A stretch of DNA of 64,000 nucleotides from NCBI GenBank assembly GCA_963575645.1, contig OY754464.1, positions 79,644,948 through 79,708,947 on the forward strand, written 5' to 3'. Source of the DNA: Xanthostigma xanthostigma (taxonomy: Eukaryota > Arthropoda > Insecta > Raphidioptera > Raphidiidae). The notes below the pieces were generated by a model, which saw only the letters and a list, made by a program, of their open reading frames with translations, was not told where the DNA came from and made no database searches. Within the stretch, counting starts at the first letter, position 1; every line of letters starts with the position of its first letter. The position numbers were made by a program, and so were the translations under genes. Shown here one piece after another: positions 22,711 to 33,610 of this stretch.

Positions 22711-23326
22711 TAAGAATTTTTTTTTTTTATATTCCATTTTATTCCACTTAATTCCACTTAATATTTATATATTATATATAATATATTTCTCATATATTTT
22801 TTTTATTATTATTATTTTTTTTTCATTTTAATTTTTTAATTGTTTTTTTTTAATCTATTGCACATACCGCTAGTGTAGCGGTGGGATATTCTTGAAAAAT
22901 AGTGTTTTGGGATATTGTGTCTATAAAATGCGTTCTTCGATAAACTAGAAAGTCAATAAACTAGGACAAGAAACTCAAAAAATCGGGATTTTTGAAAGCA
23001 AAACCCGTGCATAATTGCTAAAAAAAATTTCTTATTTTACTAATGTTTCTCGTATATTTTTATTTTTTTTTTTATTTGTTTTAATCTATTTTCTCAATTT
23101 TTTTCATTATAATAATATAATGTACAGTGGAAAACTTGCGGGATGTGCACTTTTGGTTTTGCCAACTATTCATTATTGTTTTAAGCTTATTTAAAAAAAA
23201 ATATTTTTTACTTTTTAGTTCGATATAAAGCGTGTTTTTTAGTTTTTTTTAAACTATATTTATTTTCCACTTTTTAGTTCGATTTATTGGCAAAAATTTG
23301 CCGAAAAAAAAAACAATTTTTTTTTC

Positions 23327-23418
23327 GGCGTGAACGGGATTAGAACCCACGACCCGTGATTCCGAGAGTTGACATCAGCGAAGACCCGTGCCTTAGACAG
23401 CACAGCTAACCACTGTAG
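23327..23418 (-). tRNA. Degenerate tRNA-like sequence
   Basis: The minus strand carries GTGGTTAGCTGTGCTGTCTAAGG (A-box-like) and GTGGGTTCTAATCCC (B-box-like) about 60 bases apart, with a T-rich tract beyond. The spacing resembles a class II tRNA, but pairing is poor. Likely SINE-derived. Confidence 0.4.
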
Positions 23419-24024
23419 TTACAGTGCTGGCATATTATACTACAGTAATAAACCACTTGCTGTAGTCCAAACGGAGGTTACAAACAAACAGACATACAAA
23501 TTTACAAGTGAAGTTACTATAACGCGTGTAATGAAATGTTATTTTTGGTCAAATATCATCAAAACTAGAATCAAATTTGTAGGTACGAGCGTTGTCCCTC
23601 AATTCCCCCACCTAGCTACGGGCCTGGAGCCGCCCCTGTTTAAAACACACAACGATAAATAAACAAGGAATTAACTCCGCTATTAAATCTCGTTTTTCTC
23701 ACTGTTTATCCCGTAATAAATCTAAATATCGTTACTTATAGCACCAGAGAAAACTATACAACGCGTAGTGAGAGAAAATGCACGGAATAAGAAGAAGATG
23801 CATGCAGATATAAACGAAACAACAAGACTGTACGTAGTAATAGTAATAATAATTACCGGCGACTAATTTCGTACTCGAGTTAATTTACTAGTGCAGCAGC
23901 GCCTCCCACCTTCTCTAAAAAGAGAGGCAGGCGTTTGTGTTTTGTTTGTCCGGTGCCAAACATTGATCTATCCAACTCATATAATCTATTAATTAATTAA
24001 CTATACGAATCATTGTCTATCTAC
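23419..24024. other. Anonymous DNA, partly the flank of the 24-kb repeat
   Basis: 23985-24024 is the flank shared with the window start. The rest shows no gene or repeat I can define. Confidence 0.35.
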
Positions 24025-24028
24025 TTAA

Positions 24029-24445
24029 GAGTATTCATCCCTGCAAACACCCCCTGCACCCTTCATCTAAAATCTTTTCCCCTCGCCTAAAAACGGTTCG
24101 CGCTCTCCCGACGTTATTTTTAAAGCTAGAGGGTTCTAGTAAACGCCAAATGAAAGAAAGAATCAGACTACAGATCCTTCAGGCGAATTTTTTGAAAAAA
24201 AATTCCTGAAAAAACTTACAACCTTTTGAAAAAAATAATAAGTTACGTAATATTCACACGTAGGCGAAACTGTTTTTCAAAAAATTCGCCTGAAGGATCT
24301 GTAGTCTGATTCTTTGTCTTTCATTTGCCGTTTACCAGAACCCTCTAGCTTTAAAAATAGCGTCGGGAGAGCGCGAACCATTTTTAGGCGAGGGGAAAAG
24401 ATTTGAGATGAAGGGTGCAGGGGGTGTTTGCAGGGACGCATACTC
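24029..24445. mobile_element. TTAA-flanked foldback element, full copy
   Basis: 417 bp with long inverted arms (24029-24200 and 24265-24445) beginning GAGTATTCATCCCTGC. It is flanked by TTAA at 24025-24028 and 24446-24449, the target used by piggyBac (and a few other) transposons. The paralog at the window start has a single TTAA at this place, so the insertion is directly documented. The arms enclose about 60 bp. Non-autonomous, no protein. Confidence 0.9.
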
Positions 24446-24459
24446 TTAATGTGCGGTGA

Positions 24460-24720
24460 GTGCACGCAACAAAGCGTATCGAAAATATATCTGCGTCTCT
24501 TTCTTCGATGTTATTCCCTGATTTCACTGATGATAGGATTGGTTGATATATTTGCATTCAATCTGAATAAAGTATCTCTGTTTCAAAAACTTTGTCTTTT
24601 TCTATGACGTTAACATGGACGTGTACCCAGCTTTTGGCCCAGGAGGGGGAAAATTTCTTAAGTCGGGTTCCTCGTGCTTGTTTTGCCCTCCTGGATACGC
24701 CAGTGCTTAAAAAAATACAG
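24460..24720. repeat. Inverted paralog of window positions 50-310
   Basis: Continues the paralogy described for 1-340 ('aaagtatctctgtttcaaaa', 'ctatgacgttaacatg', 'tcctggatacgccagtgc'). Confidence 0.75.
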
Positions 24721-25392
24721 AAATTCGATTGCGATTTTATTCCTATGCTCAGTATAGAAAAAAGTATATGATCCAACTTGATCGAAATAATATGACAAGA
24801 CAGCATCGGTCGCGTTTTGACTAGTGAGGAAAATTTTCCGGAAAATTTTCAATGTCAAAAGGCAATTTTTTAGTAAATTTTTATAGGACAAATTGAACTT
24901 TCCATACTGTGTTTTATTAGTCAATTTCTGTACCATTTAAACAAAAACTACAGATTATAATTCTAACTTTGTAATCCACACGAATAAAATTAAGTTTGAT
25001 TCTGTTTTACTTAAGATTTGTCGTAATTGTTTAATTTGGAGCTCATAATAAGTCAATTCATCCTACTCCATAACACAGAAAATGAATCGCCCATCTCTCT
25101 TGTCATTTGATTGTAATGAGGTAATGGCAGAGGCCAGAAGATGGCACCACTGTACTGGCTGCTACAGTTAAAAAGGGAATTCCCCTCATGTAAACCGCAC
25201 TAGATTATTGTTTTTGTTGGACGGGAATAACTCAAAAAGGCATCACATCCAAAGCTGATGAAAATACTCGTTTTGTTAACTTGTAGCCTCTATAAGTGAA
25301 CGAGAGTTTAATTTTACAATACCTTATTAATTTATTGAAGGAGATTTGTTTGGTTGAGGAACGAGTTTGAAATAAGCTTTACCAGAGTATCG
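24721..25392. other. Anonymous DNA
   Basis: No gene or RNA feature recognised. Short inverted text 'gaaaattttccggaaaattttc' at about 24829 is only local. Confidence 0.35.
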
Positions 25393-25440
25393 CTTGTGGC
25401 CAACGTTTCGAAAAATATATTTTCATCATCAGGGCCTCAA
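25393..25440 (-). ncRNA. Hammerhead ribozyme (type I, minimal; Penelope type)
   Basis: Read on the minus strand: stem I half GGCC (25433-25436), full catalytic core CTGATGA (25426-25432), stem II GAAAA...TTTTC, then GAAA, the two-base stem III AC/GT, cleavage triplet GTT, and the second stem I half GGCC (25398-25401). All core residues are present. A very short stem III is known from hammerheads in Penelope-like elements and retrozymes, which usually cleave as dimers. The surrounding element is not otherwise recognisable. Confidence 0.75.
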
Positions 25441-25865
25441 TGCAAGGTAAGATGGTAATTTAGTCGCTTAGAAAATTTTCCAGGTTTTTTTATTAAAATT
25501 TTCCGGAAAATTCTATACCTAGAAGGACGAATCTGAGTTTAAAAAATGTAGGAGCATGTTTTCTCGTTTATAGGTGTCATATACCAAAAACTTCGTAAGA
25601 AGACAAGATTACAGACGAAGGTCTGTATTAAATTTTGTACGCAACATATTTGTACACCGAACAAAAACAATAGCGTCTGTACATAGCGCATTATAGCAAC
25701 TTAAAATGGATCGATGAGTAGGTTTAATTACGTAGTCATTAGACTCTCAGACACCATCGCATCGGCAACAAGCAAATGGCAGAAGTGAGTGAGGTACAAC
25801 ATTACCGTGTATCCATATTCCATACCGAACGTATCTTGCCGTTTGTCTGGCACAACACCATTTAA

Positions 25866-26572
25866 GGAGGTTGAGCCGTTTTACGAAGATAGGTAATGAA
25901 AAAAATCTGAAATAAAGTTTTTTTAATAGATTTTTTTATGACAAAATTTTCTGTAAAAAATCCAAAATCATTAGAAGATTTATAAAGTTAAAAATTAAAA
26001 AAAACTTTTACATGTAGTCTTATGGAAAATATTATGTCAACCTAGCATGCAAACGGTACATTTTAATTTTTTGCAAAAAACCAAATAATGTCAGCAGTTC
26101 GGAAAACTGACTATGTAAAGCATCGATGCCTTACGCATATTTTAATATTTTTTTCAATTTAATTAGGAGACTTTTAATCAATAAAAAAAAATATTAAACC
26201 TTAGCACTTTTCGATTATGGACTTTTATTCTTGACAATTTTAACTGAATTTTCAACTCATTAATGATTTAATTTTAATTTTTATTACTTCTAATTTCTTT
26301 TTTTAATTATTTACTGTAAAAAATATGTAAAATACAGATATTTACATAAATTTATTTTTTTAACCTAACTTTGTACAAAAAATCCAAAAGCTAGTCCATT
26401 AAGTAAAATACTGAAATAATTAATTAATATTAAAAAAAATATTTATTTATGCCTTTATGACAATAATTTATTGGTATCATCGACTTATAACCTTTTGTAA
26501 AAATTTATTATGGAAAAGTTCCCATTTAGAATTCGACTTACTTTTGATTGGGACTGTAACGCATCAACCTCC
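25866..26572. mobile_element. TTAA-flanked TIR element
   Basis: TTAA at 25862-25865 and 26573-26576; inverted ends GGAGGTTGAGCCG and the complement of 'cgcatcaacctcc'. The 707-bp interior is very AT-rich and codes for nothing. TTAA target plus short TIR fits piggyBac-like (or Kolobok-like) non-autonomous elements. Confidence 0.75.
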
Positions 26573-26576
26573 TTAA

Positions 26577-28095
26577 GTGAGATTAAATATCGCACGGAAA
26601 GTTCTTTAAGAAGACGAGGGAAAAGGATTTCCTTCAAAACTTGTACGCAAATATATACATATAGTTAGGAAACTGACGCGCAAAAATACATGTCGTCCCA
26701 ACCTTCTGTCGTTTGGTACATAAGATGATAAGCTATTTAAGTAATTTAGAGCATTTTTTTCTTATCTATACTAATAGTGGAGTGCCGTAAGACAAAAATC
26801 TAAAAACCTGGGAACCCCGTTCCACTAAATGGATTTTCGTAAAACCTTTTCGATTGCATTGTTAAAAGCTTAAACTAAAAAGTTTACCCATCAAAATTTG
26901 CCGCTTTCGATTTCAACAATACAGGGTGGGGAGTATTTATCTTGAGACGGTTGGACTCGAAAAAAGTTTCAGACAAAAGTTGTTTTGTTTGAAGGGGGAC
27001 ATCGCTTAGAGACAAATACCACCATCTACCCTCATCCTCTGCACAGGGATAAGGGTGACTTTGACATTTTTAATAGAAACATCTATTTTTTATCATAAAT
27101 TATTATTTTTCAAGAAAAAATATGTAACATTTGTCTGAAACATTTTTTTACCCGATGCATCCCTCAACCTTTAAAATGCACGTCAAAAATGGGTTTCCCA
27201 AAACATTATCTATTAAATTTTTATGTCTAAACAACGACCTTGCACAGAAAATTACGAGAAGTAAATGTTGTTTGATTTGGGAACAGTCATTGATTAAACA
27301 TTACAAAAAACGCCGCCCCCTTTAATCATTAAAAATTTAAATCACCTCCACCCCGCGCATGGGGGCGGTGTTTTTTTGTATGTTTAATCGATGACCCTGC
27401 TTGAATTATGTATGACACCTCGAATATGTCGAACATATTCGAGGTGTCAGACATTTTAAATGGTTCATGTTATTTGTCAGACAACATTATTTTAGCGTTT
27501 TGGTTGAAGTTTTTAAGCTATCCAATTAAAAAAACAAACAGTATCTATAAATTTTTACATGTCATCAAGACGACATCTTTCGGAAAATTTAGAGGAAAAA
27601 CGCCCCAAAATCAAGAAAAGTCATAGAGGAAATAGGTGTCAGACTAGGCCTAATGAAGCCATATACAAAGTTTGGGGAGAGTATGTGTCAATAAATTTTT
27701 TGCCGATGGGCACTCTATTATTTTATCTGTGCTGAAAGAACAATACAAAAAAATCACGTTTCTGCAATTTTCGATACGTTTAAGTCTTTTTAAAGTCGAT
27801 GTTGTCGTAGTCGTTTGTTTTTATTAGTCGGTCATTCACAAATGGGATTACGTCTCAATTTGTGAATCGGCATCAATGAAGTTTACTGTATATATATATA
27901 TATACACAATGTACACTGTCGCTCCCCATCTAGTTTCCCCAGTGCTCTCTTCTAGGGCAGCAAATGTAGTGTATATATTATTGTACGGGTATAGCGACAT
28001 AGATATTATATAATACGGTACTTATCTGTCTAGCAGGCAGCAGCGCAAGTCTGCTGTCACGGTGTTGTGACAAATAAATGTACATTCATTGTATA
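26577..28095. other. No gene; dispersed repeat pieces and one hairpin
   Basis: 26665-26765 repeats 21103-21195. 26775-27720 may be a decayed TIR element (left 'atagtggagtgcc', right 'gggcactctattatt') but its ends pair only partly. (TA)n at 27888-27903. No convincing frame. Confidence 0.4.
27413..27449. repeat. Perfect 17-bp hairpin with 3-nt loop
   Basis: TGACACCTCGAATATGT, loop CGA, then the exact complement. It has no T-run after it and no gene beside it. Confidence 0.9.
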
Positions 28096-28274
28096 CAGGG
28101 TGTAACAGAAACGGTACACATTTTTAGGGTTCCGGTAGCGTAGAGCCTAACGGAACTCTTTTATTATAGTAACTTGTAAATGAAATGAAATTTGCATTTA
28201 AAGTTATAAAAATTTTATTTGAAGGGGACACCATAAATAGAAGCAGAGAAAACAATTTTAATTTTACCTATATG

Positions 28275-28348
28275 CTTGTGGACGAGCGGATAAGAGCGCC
28301 TATACGTTGAAAGCAGAAGGTTGCTGATTTTATCCCGGACAAAGTTTA
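28275..28348 (+). tRNA. Very degenerate tRNA-like sequence
   Basis: 'gtggacgagcggataagagc' resembles an A box and 'ggttgctgattttatccc' a B box, at normal spacing, followed by a T-rich run. Too decayed to assign an isotype. Confidence 0.35.
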
Positions 28349-28401
28349 TTATTTTTGCCTTTTTTACAACTGTTTAAGGGTTTTCCATACTACGGAACCC
28401 T

Positions 28402-29351
28402 ACCGAGCGGGGTGGCGTAGCGGTGAGAGCACTAGACTCGTATTCGGGAGGTACCGGGTTCAAATCTTGGCGGGGGCAGATGTGGCTGGGACTTTTTCCT
28501 GCTGCCTCTCGCCGAGAAACGGTATTTCCTGTACCGACCATCTCGCTGAGGATTTCCATGGTTTCCCTCAATAATTCCAGATAAATATCGAGATGGTTCC
28601 TTATTCAAGCCCATGGCCGATTACCTGTCAAACTACTATGCTCAAAACTTGCCTACCTTATAGTCCGGAAGGTGGTGTCAAAATTTATCAGTGATTCATC
28701 TCCGACACAAATGTAATTGATTGAAGAGTTTAATCATTACTCTGTTCGAAATCGAAAGTCAATCAGCGCTCCCGCGGTGGGTGTAGGCGTGGGAGGCTGT
28801 GAAACTCGTCGGAAAAACTATGAAAAAAAGTGATAAATCTGCTGATGAAAATTTGTTAGATTGTAAATAATTGATGATTAAACGTGAAAATACTCGTCAG
28901 TCACTTTCCCGGCGGGGGAAACATCGTCAGTCATGAATGATTTCCTTTAAAAGAATATCAATTGCTCAGTGTTTGAATTTAAAATCGATATTTTCAGAAC
29001 GAATAGTAGGAATAGAATGTTTCAGTTCCTACTATTCGTTCTGAAAATATCGATTTTAAATTCAAACACTGAGCAATTGATATTCTTTTAAAGGAAATCG
29101 TTCATGACTGACGATGTTTCCCCCGTCGAGAAAGTGCCTGACGAGTATTTTCACGTTTAATCATCAATTATTTACACCACCTCCCGGACTATTATCCTAA
29201 TTTCCTAAAAATTCCTTCATTCGCCCATTGCTATTAATTAAGTTGAAGTTTAAAAATTGTAGATAATAACGGGAAGTGTGGTAGAAAAAAAAACAGTAAT
29301 GATGCGAATGGCGTCTGTTATGACATAAAGTCGAGAAACGGACGTTAAACG

Positions 29352-29385
<34 letters not shown>

Positions 29386-29400
29386 CATTATTATTATTAT
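28402..29400 (+). mobile_element. tRNA-headed SINE with exact target duplication
   Basis: The target duplication TACGGAACCCT (28391-28401) and TACGGAACCTT (29401-29411) brackets the element. The tRNA-like head (A box TGGCGTAGCGGTGAGAGC; B box GGTTCAAATCT) is followed by the same body and ATT-repeat tail as 20428-20850. A 531-bp MITE interrupts it at 28661. Without the MITE the SINE is about 465 bp. Confidence 0.92.
28661..29191. mobile_element. Harbinger-like MITE nested in SINE
   Basis: Ends TAGTCCGGAAGGTGGTGT and the complement of 'acaccacctcccggacta', flanked by TTA on each side (28658-28660, 29192-29194). The sister SINE at 20428-20850 has one TTA there, so this is a 3-bp duplication, typical of PIF/Harbinger (TWA). 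The inner part (28863-29175) is a nearly perfect palindrome with 150-bp arms and a 13-nt loop. No transposase. Confidence 0.88.
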
Positions 29401-29835
29401 TACGGAACCTTTAGAGCGCGAGTCTGACTCGCATTTGACCAGTTTTTTTTTTAACGCCAATCAACATTATTTGGGCCTAGAAACAATTCACATTTTCAAT
29501 TTATTATTTTTTTAATAATAAATTGAAAATCAATTTATTATTTTTCTAACAATAAATTGAAATCTTCCGAAGATTATTTTAAAATATTGTTTTTTGTGTT
29601 TTTACCATATCTACTATCGGAACTTTCTGTTACACCGCGTATATACGGACACGTCAACAAGACATAGACTCAATTAAACGCGTTGGAAAACCATTGTTCA
29701 CAATTATTTCTAGTTACACGTGAATTGTAACAATTTTATTATTTTAATTTTAATGGACAAGTTTATTTCACAAAAAAAAATAAAACAGCAGGATATAAAT
29801 TATAAAACTTGTTAACGTTTTACATTTAAATTACA

Positions 29836-29888
29836 CTAGCGGTTACCCGTGACTTCGTCCGGGTGGTATAGATGATATATTAGTTAAA
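29836..29888 (-). mobile_element. Helitron 3'-end fragment
   Basis: Minus-strand terminus CTAG (29836-29839) with the GC hairpin 'acccgtgacttcgtccgggt'. It directly abuts the next Helitron-like unit. Confidence 0.65.
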
Positions 29889-30541
29889 TCTATATATATA
29901 AAGTTCCAGTGTAACAATTTTAGCCGCGCTAATCTCCGAAACCACTGAGCCGATCTTAATGAAATTTTGTAAATGTGTCTTGCATGGTACAACTTACACT
30001 ATACTATAGTTATCAAATATTTTGTACAAAATTACGCTGTTTTCTCAAAAAAACAATTTTAGTAACATGTAACGACATCTGATAGAAGTTACTGAAAGCT
30101 ATTAGTTCAGAAACAAACAAAAAAATGGTTTTAGTACCATATAGCGACATCTGTTGGGATTCTCTCAAAGCTATTAGTTCAGAAGCAAATCTGGTAGAAT
30201 TTGCTCAAAGCTATTGGTTCAGACGCCGGGCCGTTGCTTTGATCAAATTCTAGCAGATTTGCTTCTGAACTAATAGCTTTGGGCGAATTCTATCACATGT
30301 CGCTACTTGGTACTAAAAAAGTTTTTTTGATTGCTTCTGAACTAATAACTTTGATCAGATTCTATCAGATGTCGCTATATGTTACTAAAACAGTTTTTTT
30401 TTGACAAATTTTGTACAAAATACAAAAACTATCCTATAGTGCAAGTTGGACCAAGCAAGCCACATTTACAAAATTTCGTTAAAATTGGTTCAGTGGTTTC
30501 GGGGATTAGCGCGGACGAACATCGATTTTTATATATGTAGA
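29889..30541. mobile_element. Head-to-head Helitron palindrome
   Basis: Both ends look like Helitron 5' termini: TCTATATATATAAAG on the plus strand at 29889, and TCTACATATATAAAAATCG on the minus strand from 30541. Each is preceded by A and followed by the conserved 'gcgctaatctcc' / 'gcgctaatcccc' text. The two halves meet around 30230 in repeats of the 'ctattagttcagaagcaaat' unit. Thus two 5' halves are joined with no 3' end between them. Confidence 0.75.
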
Positions 30542-31437
30542 TCGAGGTTCTGAGAAATATGGCTATCATAGTTAAGATATTTAATTTTGACGAAATCGGC
30601 TTTTTTGTGCACGGGAAACAATTGTTATTTAAAATAAAAGTCTAGAGTGTAAATTACCTAAAACGAAGTGTTTTATTTAATTTAAAATGTATTATAGACA
30701 TAACCTCAATTTTCATCAAATAACGGTTATTCAATTATATATTTTATTGTACTACCGCGAAACAAACCAATCGCAAACTGATTAACCTGTCGTTAATTGG
30801 GTACATACGATATACCTTTCACGTATCGAAGCACCAGAATAAAAATTCACGAACAAAAAATCCATTAAAAAAATCTCTCCCCTTGAGAAATACGAAATGT
30901 GTGTATTTTTTGATACTTATGAATGATTCAAAACAAATTACCAGCCATTGTAACAACTGCGGTAATCGAGGTAGTCCAAAAGTAGGGAGCAAATATGACG
31001 TACTAAATGCAGTCGAGAGCATGGAAAAATACCCTTCCCATTTCACGCAAGGTTTGTTCCAACTTAATAGCTATACTTTTAGTTTCGGAAATATGTAACT
31101 GTTAGCTTGCTGGCCTTTGTATCGCACCTTCACACATGGGTGTTTTGTGATAACGGGGATTTATAGTGCAGAAGCCGATTTTTGGATATCTAATTTCGCG
31201 TATTTTTTTCTGAAAAAAGTAAGGAAATACTCTTAAGATTTTTTTGTGTGGGTAGATTTAGTGCCTTGCCCTCATGTAGGATTTCTTTTTCGAAAAAAAA
31301 AATCTTTAATAAAAACACGTCAAAACTTTCTTTATTGCACCCTCCAAACATATATCAGTGATTTTTTACTAATTACAAGTGCATATTCACTATCTGTCAA
31401 TGCTCGCCGAATTAGTGAATACTCACAATATGAATTA
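30542..31437. other. Anonymous DNA
   Basis: No gene supported; open frames on both strands are short and lack domains. Confidence 0.35.
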
Positions 31438-31620
31438 GTGAATATAAAAATTCACTAATTATATAAGTGAATATAAAAATTCACTAATTATATAAGTGAA
31501 TATAAAAATTCACTAATTATATAAGTGAATATAAAAATTCAGTAATTATATAAGTGAATATAAAAATTCACTAATTATATAAGTGAATATAAAAATTCAC
31601 TAATTATATAAGTGACTATT
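31438..31620. repeat. 29-bp minisatellite with palindromic unit
   Basis: Six full units starting at 31438, 31467, 31496, 31525, 31554 and 31583, plus a partial seventh. Each contains GTGAATATAAAAATTCAC, itself an inverted repeat. One unit has a single substitution. There are no spacers, so it is not a CRISPR array. Confidence 0.95.
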
Positions 31621-33128
31621 GAATGTCATCTGACATGGACAATTTTTTTAAAAATGTTTACAGATAAAAAATCTGTAAACATCCATACCTTGTTCGGCGT
31701 AAGAAACATACTACAGTCGCAAAATATCAGAAAACCATTGTCACGAAATAAAAAATAAATTACATTTGAACAAGAAATCGATTTAAAATTTTATGTGAGT
31801 GGTTTTAAAATAACGGAATTGTAAAATACAGAAATAAAATTTTATTATCAGTAACGTAAAACATACATAATTTTAACTGTCTACGAAATATCGTAGAAAG
31901 GTTTTAGAATATAGACGTTCGACAACTGAGATCATTAGCGAAATTTCACATACAATTTTCACGTTTTTGACGCATAATTCCTAGTCTATTAAACTAGCTT
32001 AAATAGATGCCTATACCAAAAATAAAGTGTTTTAAATAAATCCTAAAGTGATAAAGGAACACTACAATTTTTATAATATTTTATAACCGAATAGTGCCAT
32101 AAAAACGACTTCTAATTTATAATTATGAATTTTCACGCGAAAACGGCTCGTGACGTCACTATGATCGTAAATAATAACGATAGTGCACAGTAACCATAGT
32201 AACACTTTACAATAAAAAATATCTAAGCCCGCTATGATTATTACGTTACTAAGTAGGTATACAAGTTAGCAAAACTTGGATTTATTTATTAAACGTATTT
32301 ATCCTTGGTAGATTAGTACTTTCTGCTTTTTAAAAACCGTCTTCCACGATGCGAAATCAATAAAATACGGGATAGTAGTCTATAAACGTGATAGTAACTC
32401 GAAAGAACTTTAAAATAACACACAGCGCAACATAAACGTAGCTAGTTTACAGACGAAGTGACGTCACGCCGGCGAACAGTGTTTTAAACTTTTGAAGAGC
32501 AGATTAAAAAAATACAATTCTTAAAATTGAATTATAAAATGTATATTGCGTTGTTATGAATAGAAATCAACATTTCTCGTTTGCTTTTTACAAAATCTAT
32601 CAAGAATAATATGTATTACTTATTCGTTTTTTATTTACATGGTGCAAAATACCAACATGTCTAGGGCACAGATAAATGCCTGGGATAGTCAATCGGTGTC
32701 CCCTGTCACGGAACATCGGAACAGATAATTGGTATAAAAACGGAAACGTCGTACAAAAAACATGGGAGTGTATTCACACCCCAGAATCAAACCGTAGACA
32801 GTTATTGTAGGGATCTATATGTAAGTATACAGAAGGTAACTATATTAACAACTATCAAAATACCCTCCATTAAACAGAACGAGGGGAATACTTAACTAGA
32901 AAGGGAGAGGTTCTCCTCTCTTAATGAGATATCTGTCACAAAGCAATCGGAATTAAGCATTTAATTAAACACTCCGCCATCAAAATTATATCACTTGATA
33001 CTTTGATATAATGAATTAAAATGACGTCACTTAAATAAGCTGAAATTAGACGTAACTTGGCAAGAGATCACCGTCTAATCCAATATATTACAACGACAAC
33101 TATATAATACATAACCTCAAAAAAAATA
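31621..33128. other. Longest apparently unique, gene-free stretch
   Basis: Few repeats are evident. No frame above 60 codons, no tRNA box and no defined element ends. It could contain regulatory or intronic host DNA, but nothing shows this. Confidence 0.4.
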
Positions 33129-33372
33129 TGATTTCCTACAAAAAAGTTCCACCTCTACCACCAATATTTCTAATTTTAATTTAGAGGTGAAAATAGGGCT
33201 AAAAAATGTTTTTTGTATTTTTAATACAATAAGCTAGAAAACACAAAAATATTGAAAATTATATAAAAAATAGAAAAAAAATTTTTAGCCCTATTTTAAT
33301 CTCTAAATTAAAATTAGAAATATTGTTGGTAGAGTTAAGAGTTTCGGGAGATGGGATTTCTTTGTAGGAAAT
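33129..33372. mobile_element. Foldback element, about 80-bp arms
   Basis: Arms 33131-33213 and 33281-33370 share 'attttagccctattttaa'-type text, 'aatttctaattttaattt' type text and 'tttcctacaaa' ends in inverted order. The spacer is about 70 bp and AT-rich. Confidence 0.7.
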
Positions 33373-33610
33373 TCTTGCTCTTTCAGAATCTTTTTTTGTG
33401 ATTTCAGATATCTGCAATAGTTTTTGAGATAGTCTCAAAAAATCAAAGCCCTCTGTTTTTTACTAAAATGTTTATAACTTTTGCAATTGTTTCGTCCCCC
33501 ACTTCAAGTTTTTCAAAAAGTTTCTAGATGTCATTCCGAATCGAATGACAGCATGATCATAATTTTTGGTGAAGGAGGACTGGAATTCGTTAAAAAGGGA
33601 CATGTGAACT

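Larger units (their letters stand above)
22088..23165 (+). mobile_element. Element with internal tRNA-like sequence, copy 2
   Basis: The plus-strand counterpart of 9222-10076: 5' hairpin (CACATACCGCTAAACTAGC...), body, ACGT tract, tRNA-like block at 22641, long T-rich region, and the end 'ggatgtgcacttttggtttt'. The T-rich interior also holds a second partial copy of the hairpin start at about 22860 ('gcacataccgctagtgtagc'). No protein. Confidence 0.7.
21886..23265. mobile_element. Foldback element split at its centre by other insertions
   Basis: Two inverted arms of about 97 bp: 21886-21982 and 23168-23264 ('aacacgctttatatc', 'aagcttaaaacaataatga' and complements). They would meet as a near-perfect hairpin if 21983-23167 were removed. 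Between them lie a small perfect-stem hairpin and the 1.1-kb tRNA-bearing element. Confidence 0.65.
28096..29639. mobile_element. TA-flanked TIR element (outermost layer of a nest)
   Basis: TA at 28094-28095 and 29640-29641; ends CAGGGTGTAACAGAAA and the complement of 'tttctgttacaccgcg'. These match Tc1/mariner-superfamily style ends. Of its 1544 bp, about 1010 belong to a SINE insertion with its duplicated target. The remainder includes the dispersed phrases 'gggttccggtagcg' and 'gagtctgactcgcatttgac'. No transposase is left. Confidence 0.75.

Noticed and set aside
26775-27720. TIR transposon with ends 'atagtggagtgcc' / 'gggcactctattatt'
   Set aside because: Pairing of the ends is incomplete and no target duplication is visible.
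27835-28095. Possible LTR end with promoter-like text
   Set aside because: No matching terminal repeat or target duplication could be found.
31438-31620. CRISPR-like array
   Set aside because: Repeats are directly adjacent with no unique spacers, and the surroundings are eukaryotic; it is a minisatellite.
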